Source: Streptomyces sp. QL37 (GTDB taxonomy: Bacteria; Actinomycetota; Actinomycetes; Streptomycetales; Streptomycetaceae). From it: a DNA stretch of 64,000 bases. This document shows positions 46,308 through 54,278 of the stretch, piece after piece. Location of the stretch: the NCBI RefSeq assembly GCF_002941025.1, contig NZ_PTJS01000001.1, positions 6,729,960 to 6,793,959 on the forward strand, in the 5' to 3' direction. Both the position numbers and the translations under genes were made by a program. Position 1 is the first letter of the stretch; each line of letters starts with the position of its first letter. Under the pieces are notes generated by a model. That model was not told where the DNA came from. It made no database searches and saw only the letters and a list, made by a program, of their open reading frames with translations.

Positions 46308-46447
46308 GGGGTGCCCGGTGCGCAGGCGACGGATACTTCTTCGGATCCGATGGTTGCGGGTTCGAGTCCCGCCCGGCCACGGCCGGTAGCTCAATCGGAC
46401 AGAGCATCGGACCAGCACCGTCGCCGACTCCTGATCTCGGGCACCCC
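46308..46447 (+). ncRNA. YrlA-type Y RNA with permuted tRNA-like domain
   Basis: 140 nt. Outer stem GGGGTGCCCG (46308-46317) / CGGGCACCCC (46438-46447), Ro-type internal loop, inner stem GGCGACGG / CCGTCGCC. Then a tRNA-like domain in permuted order: anticodon-like arm GGATCCGATG / CATCGGACC, a T arm GCGGG-TTCGAGT-CCCGC (46356-46372), an acceptor-like stem CCGGCC/GGCCGG closed by a tiny loop, and a D arm GCTC-AATCGGACA-GAGC. This is the architecture reported for YrlA RNAs, which mimic tRNA and tether Ro to partners such as PNPase. It lies 41 bp before a Ro60/TROVE gene. Confidence 0.8.
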
Positions 46448-46488
46448 TACTTCGCTGTGTCCTCCTCCATGAATTCGGGGGAATTCAC

Positions 46489-48069
46489 ATGGCACGCTTC
46501 AACACCCGCTCCGCCCGGCCCCGCGTCACCTCGCCCGTGAAGTCCACCGGGCGTACCGCGCGCAACCACCAGGGCGCCCTCGGACATCTCCGCGACAGCC
46601 GGTCCGAACTCTTCCTGCTCGCGGTCGCCGACTTCGTCTCGCAGGAGACCTTCCACGAGGGCGGCGAAGAGCGCGACACCCGTTTCGCCACGCTGGTGCG
46701 GACGCTCGCCGTCGAGGACCCGGAGTGGACGGCGGGGCTGCTGCGCTGGCTGCGCACCGAGGCACAGATGCGTACGGCCTCGGTCGTCGGCGCCGCCGAG
46801 TACGTGAAGGCGCGGCTCGAAGCCGGCGCGCAGGACGGCCCGTCCAACCGGCGGGTCGTCGACTCCGTGCTGCTGCGCCCGGACGAGCCCGGTGAGCTGC
46901 TCGGATACTGGACCTCGCGCTACGGCCGGGCCGTGCCCAAGCCGGTCAAGCGCGGGATCGCCGACGCCGTGCGCCGGCTCTACAGCGGCAGGACGCTGCT
47001 GAAGTACGACACGGCGTCCAAGGGCTACCGCTTCGGCGACGTACTCAACCTGGTCCACGCCGCGCCCGACCCCGAAAAGCCCTGGCAGGGGGATCTGTTC
47101 CGGTACGCCCTGGACCGCAGGCACCACCCCGAGGACGCCGTGGCGCCCGCGTCGGACCGCACGCTGACCGCCCACCGGGCGCTGACGGCGCTGCCCGTCG
47201 CCGAGCGCCGTTCCGTGATCACCGGGCCCGGTGGTGCGGACCGGCTGGCCGAGGCGGGCATGACCTGGGAGGCGCTGGCGGGCTGGCTCCAGGGGCCGAT
47301 GGACGCCGCGGCCTGGGAGGCCGTGATCCCGTCCATGGGCGCGATGGCGCTCGTCCGCAACCTTCGCAACTTCGACGAGGCGGGCGTGTCGGACGAGGTC
47401 GCGGCCGGGGTGGCGGCGAGGATCAGCGACCCGGAGGCGGTCGCCGCCTCGCGGCAGTTCCCCTTCCGCTACCTCGCGGCGTACCAGCACGCGCCGTCGC
47501 TGCGGTGGTCCTACCCGCTGGAGCGGGCCCTCGCGCACTCGCTGGGCAACGTCCCCGCGCTGCCCGGCCGCACCCTGGTCCTCGTCGACCGGTCCGGCTC
47601 GATGTGGTCGCCGCTCTCCGACCGCTCGCTCCTGAACCGGGCCGACGCCGCGGCGGTCTTCGGCGCGGCGCTGGCGCTGCGGGCCGCGGACGCCGATCTG
47701 GTGCAGTTCGGCACGGGCAGCGGGCAGGTGGAGTGCCGCAGGGGCGAGTCCGTACTGAAGATCCTGGAACGCTTCGGCAACCTGGGCGGCACCAATACGG
47801 TGCAGGCGGTACGCAAGCACTACCGCGGGCACGACCGGGTGCTGATCGTCACCGACGAGCAGGCGTCGTTCACGCACTACGGGGACGCCACCGAGGGCAT
47901 CCCGCCGACCGTGCCCGTGTACACCTGGAACCTGGCCGGGTACCGGGTCGGGCACGGGCCGTCGGGAAGCGAGAACCGCCACACCTTCGGGGGTCTTTCC
48001 GACGCGGCGTTCCGCATGGTGCCCCTGCTGGAAGCGGGCAGGAGCGCGGACTGGCCCTGGAACCGCTGA
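46489..48069 (+). CDS. Ro60/TROVE-domain RNA-binding protein (Rsr)
   Basis: 526 residues from ATG at 46489. The N-terminal two-thirds is the TROVE HEAT-repeat ring ('SRSELFLLAVADFVSQETFHEGGEERDTRFATLVRTLA', 'RLYSGRTLLKYDTASKGYRFGDVLNLVHAAP'). The C-terminal part is a von Willebrand A domain with the MIDAS motif 'LVLVDRSGSMWSPLSDRS' near residue 365 and 'GNLGGTNTVQAVRKHY' near 430. Ro60 binds Y RNAs and the ends of misfolded RNAs, and in bacteria acts in RNA decay and stress survival. The two Y RNAs just upstream are its probable partners. Confidence 0.95.
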   Translation: MARFNTRSARPRVTSPVKSTGRTARNHQGALGHLRDSRSELFLLAVADFVSQETFHEGGEERDTRFATLVRTLAVEDPEWTAGLLRWLRTEAQMRTASVVGAAEYVKARLEAGAQDGPSNRRVVDSVLLRPDEPGELLGYWTSRYGRAVPKPVKRGIADAVRRLYSGRTLLKYDTASKGYRFGDVLNLVHAAPDPEKPWQGDLFRYALDRRHHPEDAVAPASDRTLTAHRALTALPVAERRSVITGPGGADRLAEAGMTWEALAGWLQGPMDAAAWEAVIPSMGAMALVRNLRNFDEAGVSDEVAAGVAARISDPEAVAASRQFPFRYLAAYQHAPSLRWSYPLERALAHSLGNVPALPGRTLVLVDRSGSMWSPLSDRSLLNRADAAAVFGAALALRAADADLVQFGTGSGQVECRRGESVLKILERFGNLGGTNTVQAVRKHYRGHDRVLIVTDEQASFTHYGDATEGIPPTVPVYTWNLAGYRVGHGPSGSENRHTFGGLSDAAFRMVPLLEAGRSADWPWNR

Positions 48070-48148
48070 TTACGAATCCGGCACTACTGCCCGCTCCGGA
48101 GCGGTCGGGCATGGCGTCGGGCGCTTACAGGGCGCATACTCGACCGTA

Positions 48149-48379
48149 ATGAAACAGTCAGCCGGTTCCCGGCGTCACCTGCCTTCCAGTCCCTTCAACC
48201 GCCCGGCCCAGGCGGCCCCACCGGTCGAATGCTTCGATGTGGGCGACAGGGTGTCGCACGACCAGTTCGGACTCGGCCGAGTCCTCGCTGTCGAGGGCGA
48301 CAACGACGCAGTGCTCATCGACTTCTCGGGGCGACAGGGGAGGATCCTGAGCCCGTACTCCAAGCTGACCAAGCTCTGA
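48149..48379 (+). CDS. Small protein with PcrA/UvrD C-terminal (Tudor-like) domain
   Basis: 76 residues. 'FDVGDRVSHDQFGLGRVLAVEGDNDAVLIDFSG' followed by 'RILSPYSKLTKL' matches the Tudor-like domain that ends PcrA/UvrD helicases and contacts RNA polymerase. The first 28 residues are a basic, Pro/Ser-rich tail. May bind RNA polymerase or nucleic acid; inference only. Confidence 0.75.
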   Translation: MKQSAGSRRHLPSSPFNRPAQAAPPVECFDVGDRVSHDQFGLGRVLAVEGDNDAVLIDFSGRQGRILSPYSKLTKL

Positions 48380-48424
48380 GGGAGCGAACGAGCACGCACC
48401 GCGTCCCACCGGAAACTCTCCGGA

Positions 48425-48464
48425 TCCGGGGCACCTGAGGGGAGAACCCCGCGGGTGCCCCGGA
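48425..48464. terminator. Bidirectional terminator
   Basis: 11-bp stem TCCGGGGCACC / GGTGCCCCGGA with an inner GGGG/CCCC pairing, between convergent genes. Confidence 0.75.
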
Positions 48465-48488
48465 AGCCGTTTCCGGGGGACGGCGGTG

Positions 48489-49721
48489 CTACAGGGCCTT
48501 CGCGGCGGGCTTGACCATGCCGCGGACGGTCCGGGACTTCACGAACTCGCCCATTCCGGTCATCTCCCACTCGCCGGAGAACTGCTTGATCAGCTTGGCC
48601 ATCATCACGCCGGTCTGCGGCTCCGCGCCGGTCAGGTCGAAGCGGACCAGCTCCTCGCCGGTGCCCGCGTCGATCAGCCGGCAGTAGGCCTTGGCGACCT
48701 CGGTGAACTTCTGCCCGGTGAACGAGTTGACCGTGAAGACCAGGCCGGTCGCGTCCGCGGGGATCCGGCCCAGATCGACGACGATCACCTCGTCGTCGCC
48801 CGCGCCCTCGCCCGTGAGGTTGTCGCCGGAGTGCTTGATGGCGCCGTTCAGGATGGAGAGCTTGCCGAAGTAGCAGCTGTCCAGGTGATTGCGGTTGGGG
48901 CCGAAGGCGATCACCGAGGCGTCGAGGTCGATGTCCTTGCCACGGAACGCGGGCTCCCAGCCGAGGCCCATCTTGACCTGCGAGAGCAGCGGCTTGCCGC
49001 CCTTGACCAGGGACACGGTCTGGTTCTTCTGGAGGCTGATCCGGCCCTTGTCGAGGTTGATCTTGCCGGAGCCGGCGGGCGCCGGCGGTGCGGGCGGCGC
49101 CGCGGGGGCCGGCGGCGCGATCCGCGGGTCGACGGGTGCGGCGGCCGGGGGAGCCATCGGCGGAGCGGCGGGCGGTGCGACGGGTGCGGCGGCAGGGGCG
49201 GGTGCCGCCGCCGGGGCGGGCTCCTCCACCGAGACGCCGAAGTCCGTGGCGATGCCCGCCAGTCCGTTCGCATAGCCCTGGCCGACCGCGCGGGCCTTCC
49301 AGGCGCCGTTGCGCAGGTAGATCTCGATGACCACCAGCGCCGTCTCGCCGCCCAGCTGCGGCGGAGTGAACGTGGCGAGCGCGCTGCCGTCGTCCGCGTT
49401 GCGCACGGTGGCGGTGGGCTCCACACCGCGGAAGGTCTGGCCCGCGGCGTCGGGGCTCGCCGTGACCACGATCTTCTCGATGCCCGGGGGGACCGCGGTG
49501 GTGTCCACCACGATCGCGTCGGGCGCCGACCCGCCGCCCGAGCGGTAGGTCACGCCGGGGCCCGAGGGCTGGTTGTAGAAGATGAAGTCGTCGTCGGAGC
49601 GCACCTTGCCGTCGGCGGTGAGCAGCAGGCCCGAGACGTCGAGCCGCACCGGGGCGGCGACGTCCACCGCCACGCGGGCGGCGGAGAGAGGGATGTTCGA
49701 GCCGGGGGTCATTGCGGTCAT
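48489..49721 (-). CDS. TerD-TerD fusion, tellurium-resistance family
   Basis: 410 residues. Two TerD domains: residues 10-165 ('SGLLLTADGKVRSDDDFIFYNQPSGPGVTYRSG' ... 'ALVVIEIYLRNGAWKARAVGQGYANGLAGIATDFGV') and 230-405 ('INLDKGRISLQKNQTVSLVKGG' ... 'GDNLTGEGAGDDEVIVVDL'). About 60 residues of Ala/Pro linker separate them. The Asp-rich calcium-binding stretches (DDDF; GDDE) are kept. TerD proteins bind calcium and act in stress, phage and tellurite defence. Start ATG at 49721 has no clear ribosome site; ATG 49712 is an alternative. No other ter genes are near. Confidence 0.9.
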   Translation of the reverse strand: MTAMTPGSNIPLSAARVAVDVAAPVRLDVSGLLLTADGKVRSDDDFIFYNQPSGPGVTYRSGGGSAPDAIVVDTTAVPPGIEKIVVTASPDAAGQTFRGVEPTATVRNADDGSALATFTPPQLGGETALVVIEIYLRNGAWKARAVGQGYANGLAGIATDFGVSVEEPAPAAAPAPAAAPVAPPAAPPMAPPAAAPVDPRIAPPAPAAPPAPPAPAGSGKINLDKGRISLQKNQTVSLVKGGKPLLSQVKMGLGWEPAFRGKDIDLDASVIAFGPNRNHLDSCYFGKLSILNGAIKHSGDNLTGEGAGDDEVIVVDLGRIPADATGLVFTVNSFTGQKFTEVAKAYCRLIDAGTGEELVRFDLTGAEPQTGVMMAKLIKQFSGEWEMTGMGEFVKSRTVRGMVKPAAKAL

Positions 49722-49785
49722 GCACGGGGTAACGAACGACCCGGCTTTGCCGTTCCCTTACCTTCGCGGACTTGCTCCGTACGGC

Positions 49786-50019
49786 TCAGCGCCCGCCGCG
49801 CCCCCGGTTTCGGGGGTGCTCGCGGGCGGTGCGCTCGTTGCCGTGGCGGTACGCGCCCGTCCAGCGGGCCATGACGAGCTGGGCGTCGACGGACGCCACC
49901 TCCGAGAGGAACTTCTCCGCCCGGCCGCCGCGCAGGGTGCCCGCGGGGCGGCCGTGGTGGGTGATGGTGACGCTCGCGTCGCCGTGCTGCTCGTACTGGA
50001 ATCCGGAAGGTCTCGGCAT
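49786..50019 (-). CDS. Small conserved Streptomyces protein, unknown
   Basis: 77 residues from ATG at 50019. 'MPRPSGFQYEQHGDASVTITHHGRPAGTLRGGRAEKFLSEV' is a beta-rich start followed by a helix, ending in basic residues (NRGRGGR). Similar short proteins starting 'MPRPSGF.YE' recur in streptomycetes, as I recall; function unknown. Confidence 0.7.
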   Translation of the reverse strand: MPRPSGFQYEQHGDASVTITHHGRPAGTLRGGRAEKFLSEVASVDAQLVMARWTGAYRHGNERTAREHPRNRGRGGR

Positions 50020-50099
50020 GCCCGGATCGTGCCCGATCCGCGGTGCCGCGTCGCGTGAGTTTCCGTCGCGTGAGCTTCCGGAGGCCCCGCGCTCCGGTC

Positions 50100-50909
50100 C
50101 TAGTAGGGCCAGATCGGCGGGTTCGTGACGAAGTGGCCGCCGATGTGCGCGTGCTCGGGGTTCTCCGGGTCCAGCTCCCCGTGCTCGGCGACGAGCTTGT
50201 CCGCGTACTGCTCGGAGTCGTCCTGCGGCTCGTAGCCGAGGGAGCGGGCCGTCGTCAGGTCCCACCAGAGCCGGGTGTTGTCGGAGGAGCCGTAGACCAC
50301 CGTGTGCCCCACGTCCCCGGCGGTGAGGGCCGCGTGGAACAGGCGCGCCCCGTCGCCGGGGCTCATCCAGACGGACAGCATCCGCACCGACGTCGGCTCC
50401 ATGAAGCAGGAGCCGATCCGCACGGAGACGGTCTCGATGCCGTGCTTGTCCCAGTAGAACTGCGCGAGGTCCTCGCCGAAGGACTTCGACAGGCCGTAGA
50501 AGGTGTCGGGCCGGCGCGGGGTCCCGACCGGGATCAGCGGGTCACCTGCGGCCGGGCGCGGGGTGTAGCCGATGGCGTGGTTCGAGGAGGCGAAGACGAT
50601 GCGCCGGACGCCCTCCTCGCGCGCCGCCTCGTAGAGGTTGTAGGTGCCCTCGATGTTGGAGCGCAGGATCTTGTCGAACGAGGCCTCGAGGGAGATGCCG
50701 GCGAGGTGGACGACCGCGTCGACGCCCCGCACCGCCTCCCGCAGCGCGGCCTTGTCGCCGAGGTCGGCGGTGACGGCGTCCGGTTCGCCCTCGATGGGGG
50801 TGAGGTCGAAGAGCCGGAGGTCGTAGCCGTACGCGGGAAGCAGTCCCCGCATGAGGGTGCCGAGGCCGCCGGCGGCGCCGGTGAGAAGGACGGTGCGCGG
50901 AGCTGGCAT
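50100..50909 (-). CDS. udh: Uronate dehydrogenase-like NAD-dependent epimerase family enzyme
   Basis: 269 residues from ATG at 50909. Short SDR: 'VLLTGAAGGLGTLMRGLLP' binds NAD, 'VVHLAGISLEASFDKILRSNIEGTYNLYEAAR' and the active-site 'ASSNH' and 'YGLSKSFGEDLAQFYW' (YxxxK) follow. The last matches uronate dehydrogenases, which oxidise galacturonate or glucuronate to aldaric lactones. Divergent kdgD encodes the next pathway type, supporting a uronate-to-2-oxoglutarate route. Other short SDR activities are possible. Confidence 0.8.
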   Translation of the reverse strand: MPAPRTVLLTGAAGGLGTLMRGLLPAYGYDLRLFDLTPIEGEPDAVTADLGDKAALREAVRGVDAVVHLAGISLEASFDKILRSNIEGTYNLYEAAREEGVRRIVFASSNHAIGYTPRPAAGDPLIPVGTPRRPDTFYGLSKSFGEDLAQFYWDKHGIETVSVRIGSCFMEPTSVRMLSVWMSPGDGARLFHAALTAGDVGHTVVYGSSDNTRLWWDLTTARSLGYEPQDDSEQYADKLVAEHGELDPENPEHAHIGGHFVTNPPIWPY

Positions 50910-51077
50910 TCGGGGATCTCCTCGGTGCGGGCGCAGGGCGCGGGCGCGGCGTGCGCGGACGGGGCGATGCGGTGCTGCGCGGGGCGGGCGTGCGGACAGC
51001 GGGGCGCGCGAGGCACGCCGAAGTCACGCGACCGCCCGATGCGTCAAATCCATGGGCAGCATTCACATGCGTGGACA

Positions 51078-51106
51078 CGCTAAGAACTCGCGGCGGACCG
51101 CGTCAA
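51078..51106 (-). promoter_or_regulatory. Candidate udh promoter
   Basis: On the reverse strand: TTGACG (51106-51101), 17-nt spacer, TTAGCG (51083-51078). Same boxes and spacing as the divergent kdgD promoter. A CGCGG/CCGCG repeat sits in the spacer. Confidence 0.55.
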
Positions 51107-51154
51107 GTGTCGCTCGGTTCGGGTGGGTTCGTCTCGGGGTTGGGTGTTCCTGTC

Positions 51155-51183
51155 TTGACCGCCGCCACGCGGCTGCCTTAGCG
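51155..51183 (+). promoter_or_regulatory. Candidate kdgD promoter with overlapping operator
   Basis: TTGACC (51155-51160), 17-nt spacer, TTAGCG (51178-51183). A perfect 10-bp inverted repeat GCCGCCACGC / GCGTGGCGGC (51161-51190) covers spacer and -10, a good place for a repressor. The remainder of the 341-bp udh-kdgD gap shows no gene. Confidence 0.55.
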
Positions 51184-51250
51184 TGGCGGCGTTCAGAGAT
51201 ATGGACACCGATCATAATTGTGCACGACTGAATCTGCACAGGGAGCGCCC

Positions 51251-52210
51251 GTGACCTCAGCCCCTCTTGCCGCCCGCCTCACCGAAGTCGCCGGGCCGCT
51301 CTTCTTCCCCGTCACCGCCTACGGGCCGGACGGCGCCGTCGACCTCGACGCCTTCCGCGCGCACGTGCGCCAGGGGGTGGACGCCGGTGCCGCGGCCGTC
51401 TTCGCCTGCTGCGGCACCGGCGAGTTCCACGCACTGGCCCCGGAGGAGTTCCGGCTCGTCGTCAGGGCGGCCGTCGAGGAGACCGCGGGACAGGTGCCCG
51501 TGGTCGCCGGTGCCGGCTACGGCACGGCGCTCGCGATCCAGTACGCGAAGCTCGCCGAGGAGGCGGGCGCGGACGGACTCCTCGCCATGCCGCCCTACCT
51601 CGTCGTCGCCGGCCAGGAAGGGCTGCTGGCCCACTACACCGCCCTCGCCGCCGCCACCTCGCTGGAGACGGTCGTCTACCAGCGGGACAACGCTCTCTTC
51701 ACCCCGGAGACCGTCGTCGCCCTGGCCCGCACCCCCGGGATCATCGGCCTCAAGGACGGCTACGGCGACCTCGACCTGATGCAGCGCATCGTCAGCGCCG
51801 TGCGCACCGAGCTGCCCGGCGAGGAGTTCCTGTACTTCAACGGGCTGCCCACCGCCGAGCTCACCGGGCTCGCCTACCGGGGCATCGGCGTCACGCTCTA
51901 CTCCTCCGCCGTCTTCGCCTTCGCCCCCGACATCGCCCTGGCCTTCTACCGGGCGCTGGACTCCGGTGACGACGACCTGGTCAACGCGCTGCTCGACCAC
52001 TTCTACCGCCCGCTCGTCGAACTCCGGGCCAAGGGCCACGGTTACGCGGTGTCGCTGGTGAAGGCGGCCGTCCGGCTCGAAGGCCTGGCCGTCGGGACGG
52101 TGCGCACCCCGCTCACCGAGCCCCCGGCCGCGCACATCGAGGAGCTGACCTCGGTCATCGCCAACGGCCGCGCGGTCCTGGAGAAGTACCGCGCGGGTGA
52201 GGCGAAGTGA
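51251..52210 (+). CDS. kdgD: 5-Dehydro-4-deoxyglucarate dehydratase
   Basis: 319 residues from GTG at 51251. DapA superfamily with the KdgD-type start 'GPLFFPVTAYGPDGAVDLDAF', 'CCGTGEFHALAPEE' near residue 55, catalytic Tyr in 'LETVVYQRDNALF' near 145 and Schiff-base Lys in 'GIIGLKDGYGDLD' near 170. Converts 5-keto-4-deoxyglucarate to 2-oxoglutarate semialdehyde with CO2 loss, the step after glucarate/galactarate dehydratase. Overlaps the next gene by 4 bp (GTGA). Confidence 0.85.
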   Translation: MTSAPLAARLTEVAGPLFFPVTAYGPDGAVDLDAFRAHVRQGVDAGAAAVFACCGTGEFHALAPEEFRLVVRAAVEETAGQVPVVAGAGYGTALAIQYAKLAEEAGADGLLAMPPYLVVAGQEGLLAHYTALAAATSLETVVYQRDNALFTPETVVALARTPGIIGLKDGYGDLDLMQRIVSAVRTELPGEEFLYFNGLPTAELTGLAYRGIGVTLYSSAVFAFAPDIALAFYRALDSGDDDLVNALLDHFYRPLVELRAKGHGYAVSLVKAAVRLEGLAVGTVRTPLTEPPAAHIEELTSVIANGRAVLEKYRAGEAK

Positions 52211-53388
52211 GGGCCTCGGCATTCCTGTACCCCTGGGACGTCGTGGGGGACCCGGACGCCCCCGACCGGCTCGCCGGCCTCGGCGTCCAGCAGGTGACGC
52301 TCGCCTCCGCCTATCACTCCACCCGGGCCCTCACCCCGCGCCACCCCGGCCGCCGGATCGTGACCGCCGAACACGCGGCCGTGCTCTACCCGCCGGACGC
52401 GCGCTGGGCGGGGCGTGAGCTGCGCCCCTACGCCCAGTCCTGGGTGGCGGGGGAGGACCCGTACGCCGAGGCGGCCGAGGCACTCGCGGGCGCCGGCCTC
52501 CAGGTGCACTCCTGGGTGGTCCTCGCGCACAACTCGCGCCTGGGCGCGGAGCATCCGGACACCTCCGTGGTCAACGCCTACGGTGACCGCTACCCCTGGG
52601 CGCCGTGCATCGCGCAGCCGGCCGTCCGGGCCTATCTGGTGGAGCTCGCGGCGGAGGCGGCCGTACGCCCGGGGGCGGCGGGCACCGAGCTGGAATCGTG
52701 CGGCTGGTACGGCTTCGCCCATCTGCACGCCCACGACAAGACCTCGGGGGTCGGGCTGGGGGACGCGGCGCAGTATCTGATGTCCCTCTGCTTCTGCGCC
52801 GACTGCCGGGCGGGCTACGCCTCCGTGGGGCAGGACGCCGAGGAGCTGCGCACCGCGGTGCGCCACGCCCTGGAACCGGTCTGGGCCGGATCCGGCTCCG
52901 GTGAGCAGGGCTGGGCCGGGGTGGAGGAGCTGCTCGGTGCCGGCCTCGCCGACGCCACCCGGCGGTGGCGTGGCCCTGTCGCCAGAGGGCTCCAGGAGGC
53001 CGCTGTCGCCGCCGTACGGGGAGCGGCGCCGGAGCCCGGCTTCCAGGTCCTCCTCCACGCGGACCCCGCCTCCCACCGCACCGGGGCCAACGTGGGGGTC
53101 GAGCCCGCGCACGTCCTCTCCACGGCGGACGGCGTCGTGCTGCCCTGCACCGGCGGCGAAGCGGCGCGGGAGGCCGTTCTCGGGCCGTTCGCTGGGCTGT
53201 CCGGGGTGCTGGCCGCGAACTTCAACGTGGTGAGCGGCATGGGCGGCAGCCCCGGCACGCTGGAACAGGACGCCGCGCACGCGGCCTCGCTCGGCGCGAA
53301 CGAACTGCGCCTCTACCACGCGGGCCTGGCCTCCGGGCCGGACCTGAGCGCCGTAGCGACCGCCCTCTCCGCCGTCCGCGGCGGCTGA
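52207..53388 (+). CDS. Putative TIM-barrel glycoside-hydrolase-like protein with CxC-x2-C motif
   Basis: 393 residues from GTG at 52207. Not firmly recognised. 'FLYPWDVVGDPDAPDRLAGLGVQQVTLASAYHSTRALTP' at the start, 'LQVHSWVVLAHNSRLG' near 100, 'ESCGWYGFAHLHAHDKT' near 160 and 'SLCFCADCRAGYASVG' near 195 resemble large uncharacterised barrel proteins in which a CFC..C element follows the catalytic-like strands. No signal peptide. Coupled to kdgD, so probably cytoplasmic hydrolysis or isomerisation of a uronate-containing sugar; inference. Confidence 0.5.
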   Translation: MRASAFLYPWDVVGDPDAPDRLAGLGVQQVTLASAYHSTRALTPRHPGRRIVTAEHAAVLYPPDARWAGRELRPYAQSWVAGEDPYAEAAEALAGAGLQVHSWVVLAHNSRLGAEHPDTSVVNAYGDRYPWAPCIAQPAVRAYLVELAAEAAVRPGAAGTELESCGWYGFAHLHAHDKTSGVGLGDAAQYLMSLCFCADCRAGYASVGQDAEELRTAVRHALEPVWAGSGSGEQGWAGVEELLGAGLADATRRWRGPVARGLQEAAVAAVRGAAPEPGFQVLLHADPASHRTGANVGVEPAHVLSTADGVVLPCTGGEAAREAVLGPFAGLSGVLAANFNVVSGMGGSPGTLEQDAAHAASLGANELRLYHAGLASGPDLSAVATALSAVRGG

Positions 53389-53527
53389 TCGCGGAGCGCT
53401 CCCCACCCTCGCAGGACGCAGGTCCCCGGCGTGCAGCCGGGGACCTGAGCCATGTCCGCACGGGGGTGTCGGGCCGGCCCCGCAGGGTGCGGATTCCACG
53501 TTCGCGGAACTTCTTTTGCCAGAAGCG

Positions 53528-53556
53528 TTGACGAAACATTCCCACCGCTCTAGCTT
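53528..53556 (+). promoter_or_regulatory. Promoter of the GntR-headed operon
   Basis: TTGACG (53528-53533), 17-nt spacer, TAGCTT (53551-53556), 66 bp before the regulator start. The best sigma-70-like promoter seen in this part of the window. Confidence 0.7.
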
Positions 53557-53559
53557 CAT

Positions 53560-53593
53560 CGCGTCGTACTTCGTACGTCATATATGAGACGCG
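53560..53593 (+). promoter_or_regulatory. Candidate GntR operator
   Basis: CGCGTC (53560-53565) and GACGCG (53588-53593) bracket GTACTTCGTAC and a perfect palindrome TCATATATGA (53578-53587). Its position just past the promoter suits autoregulation by the FCD-type GntR protein. Confidence 0.6.
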
Positions 53594-53621
53594 ATACGCG
53601 AGATGTGAGAGCTCTTCACCC

Positions 53622-54278
53622 ATGACCTTTGCGCCTGCCCCGATTCCTTCCAGGACCCAGTACGTGCTGGAGGCGATCAAGCACGCGATCCTCACCGCGC
53701 AGCTGAAGCCAGGGCAAGCGCTCGTGGAGACCGAACTCGCCGCGCAGTTCGGGGTGTCGAAGACGCCCGTACGCGAGGCACTGAAGACGCTCGCCGGCAC
53801 CGGACTGGTCGTCATGAGCCAGTACAAGGGTGCCACCGTGCGGCTCGTCGACGCGGCCATGGCCCGGGAGGTGTACGACGTACGCCTGCTCCTGGAGCCG
53901 GAGGCGCTGCGCCGCTCCATGACCCGCAAGGCCTCGCTGGAAGCGGCCCAGGAGGCCCTGGAGCGCGCCGACTCGGCGATCGACAAGGCGGGCAGGTCGC
54001 TCGCCAACCGGGACTTCCACCGGGCCCTCTACCTGCCCTGCGGGAACCCGCTGCTGGCCCGGATGCTCGACGAGATCCGCGACCAGGCCGCACTCGTGTC
54101 GACCGTGGCCTGGTCGGCGAACCCGTCCTGGGAGCGCGAGGCGGCCGAGCACCGGGAGATCCTGCGGCTCGCCCTCTCCGACGACGCGACGGCCGCCGTG
54201 GGGGCCCTGCACGACCACATCGCATCCTTCGTACGCCGTGCCTTCCCCGACGACGAAGACGGGGGTGACACCGCGTGA
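53622..54278 (+). CDS. GntR-family regulator, FCD (FadR) subfamily
   Basis: 218 residues. Winged helix 'TQYVLEAIKHAILTAQLKPGQALVETELAAQFGVSKTPVREALKTLAGTGLV' is textbook GntR. The all-helical FCD ligand domain follows with 'YDVRLLLEPEALR' (Asp ligand), 'DFHRALYLPCGNPLL' (His) and 'EHREILRLAL' (His), a metal site that senses small carboxylates. Overlaps the next gene by 4 bp (GTGA), so it probably controls its own aldonate pathway. Confidence 0.93.
   Translation: MTFAPAPIPSRTQYVLEAIKHAILTAQLKPGQALVETELAAQFGVSKTPVREALKTLAGTGLVVMSQYKGATVRLVDAAMAREVYDVRLLLEPEALRRSMTRKASLEAAQEALERADSAIDKAGRSLANRDFHRALYLPCGNPLLARMLDEIRDQAALVSTVAWSANPSWEREAAEHREILRLALSDDATAAVGALHDHIASFVRRAFPDDEDGGDTA

Noticed and set aside
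46347..46410. tRNA gene
   Set aside because: T and D arms look genuine, but the order is permuted and the acceptor strands are joined by a short loop inside a larger stem. It fits a YrlA Y RNA better.
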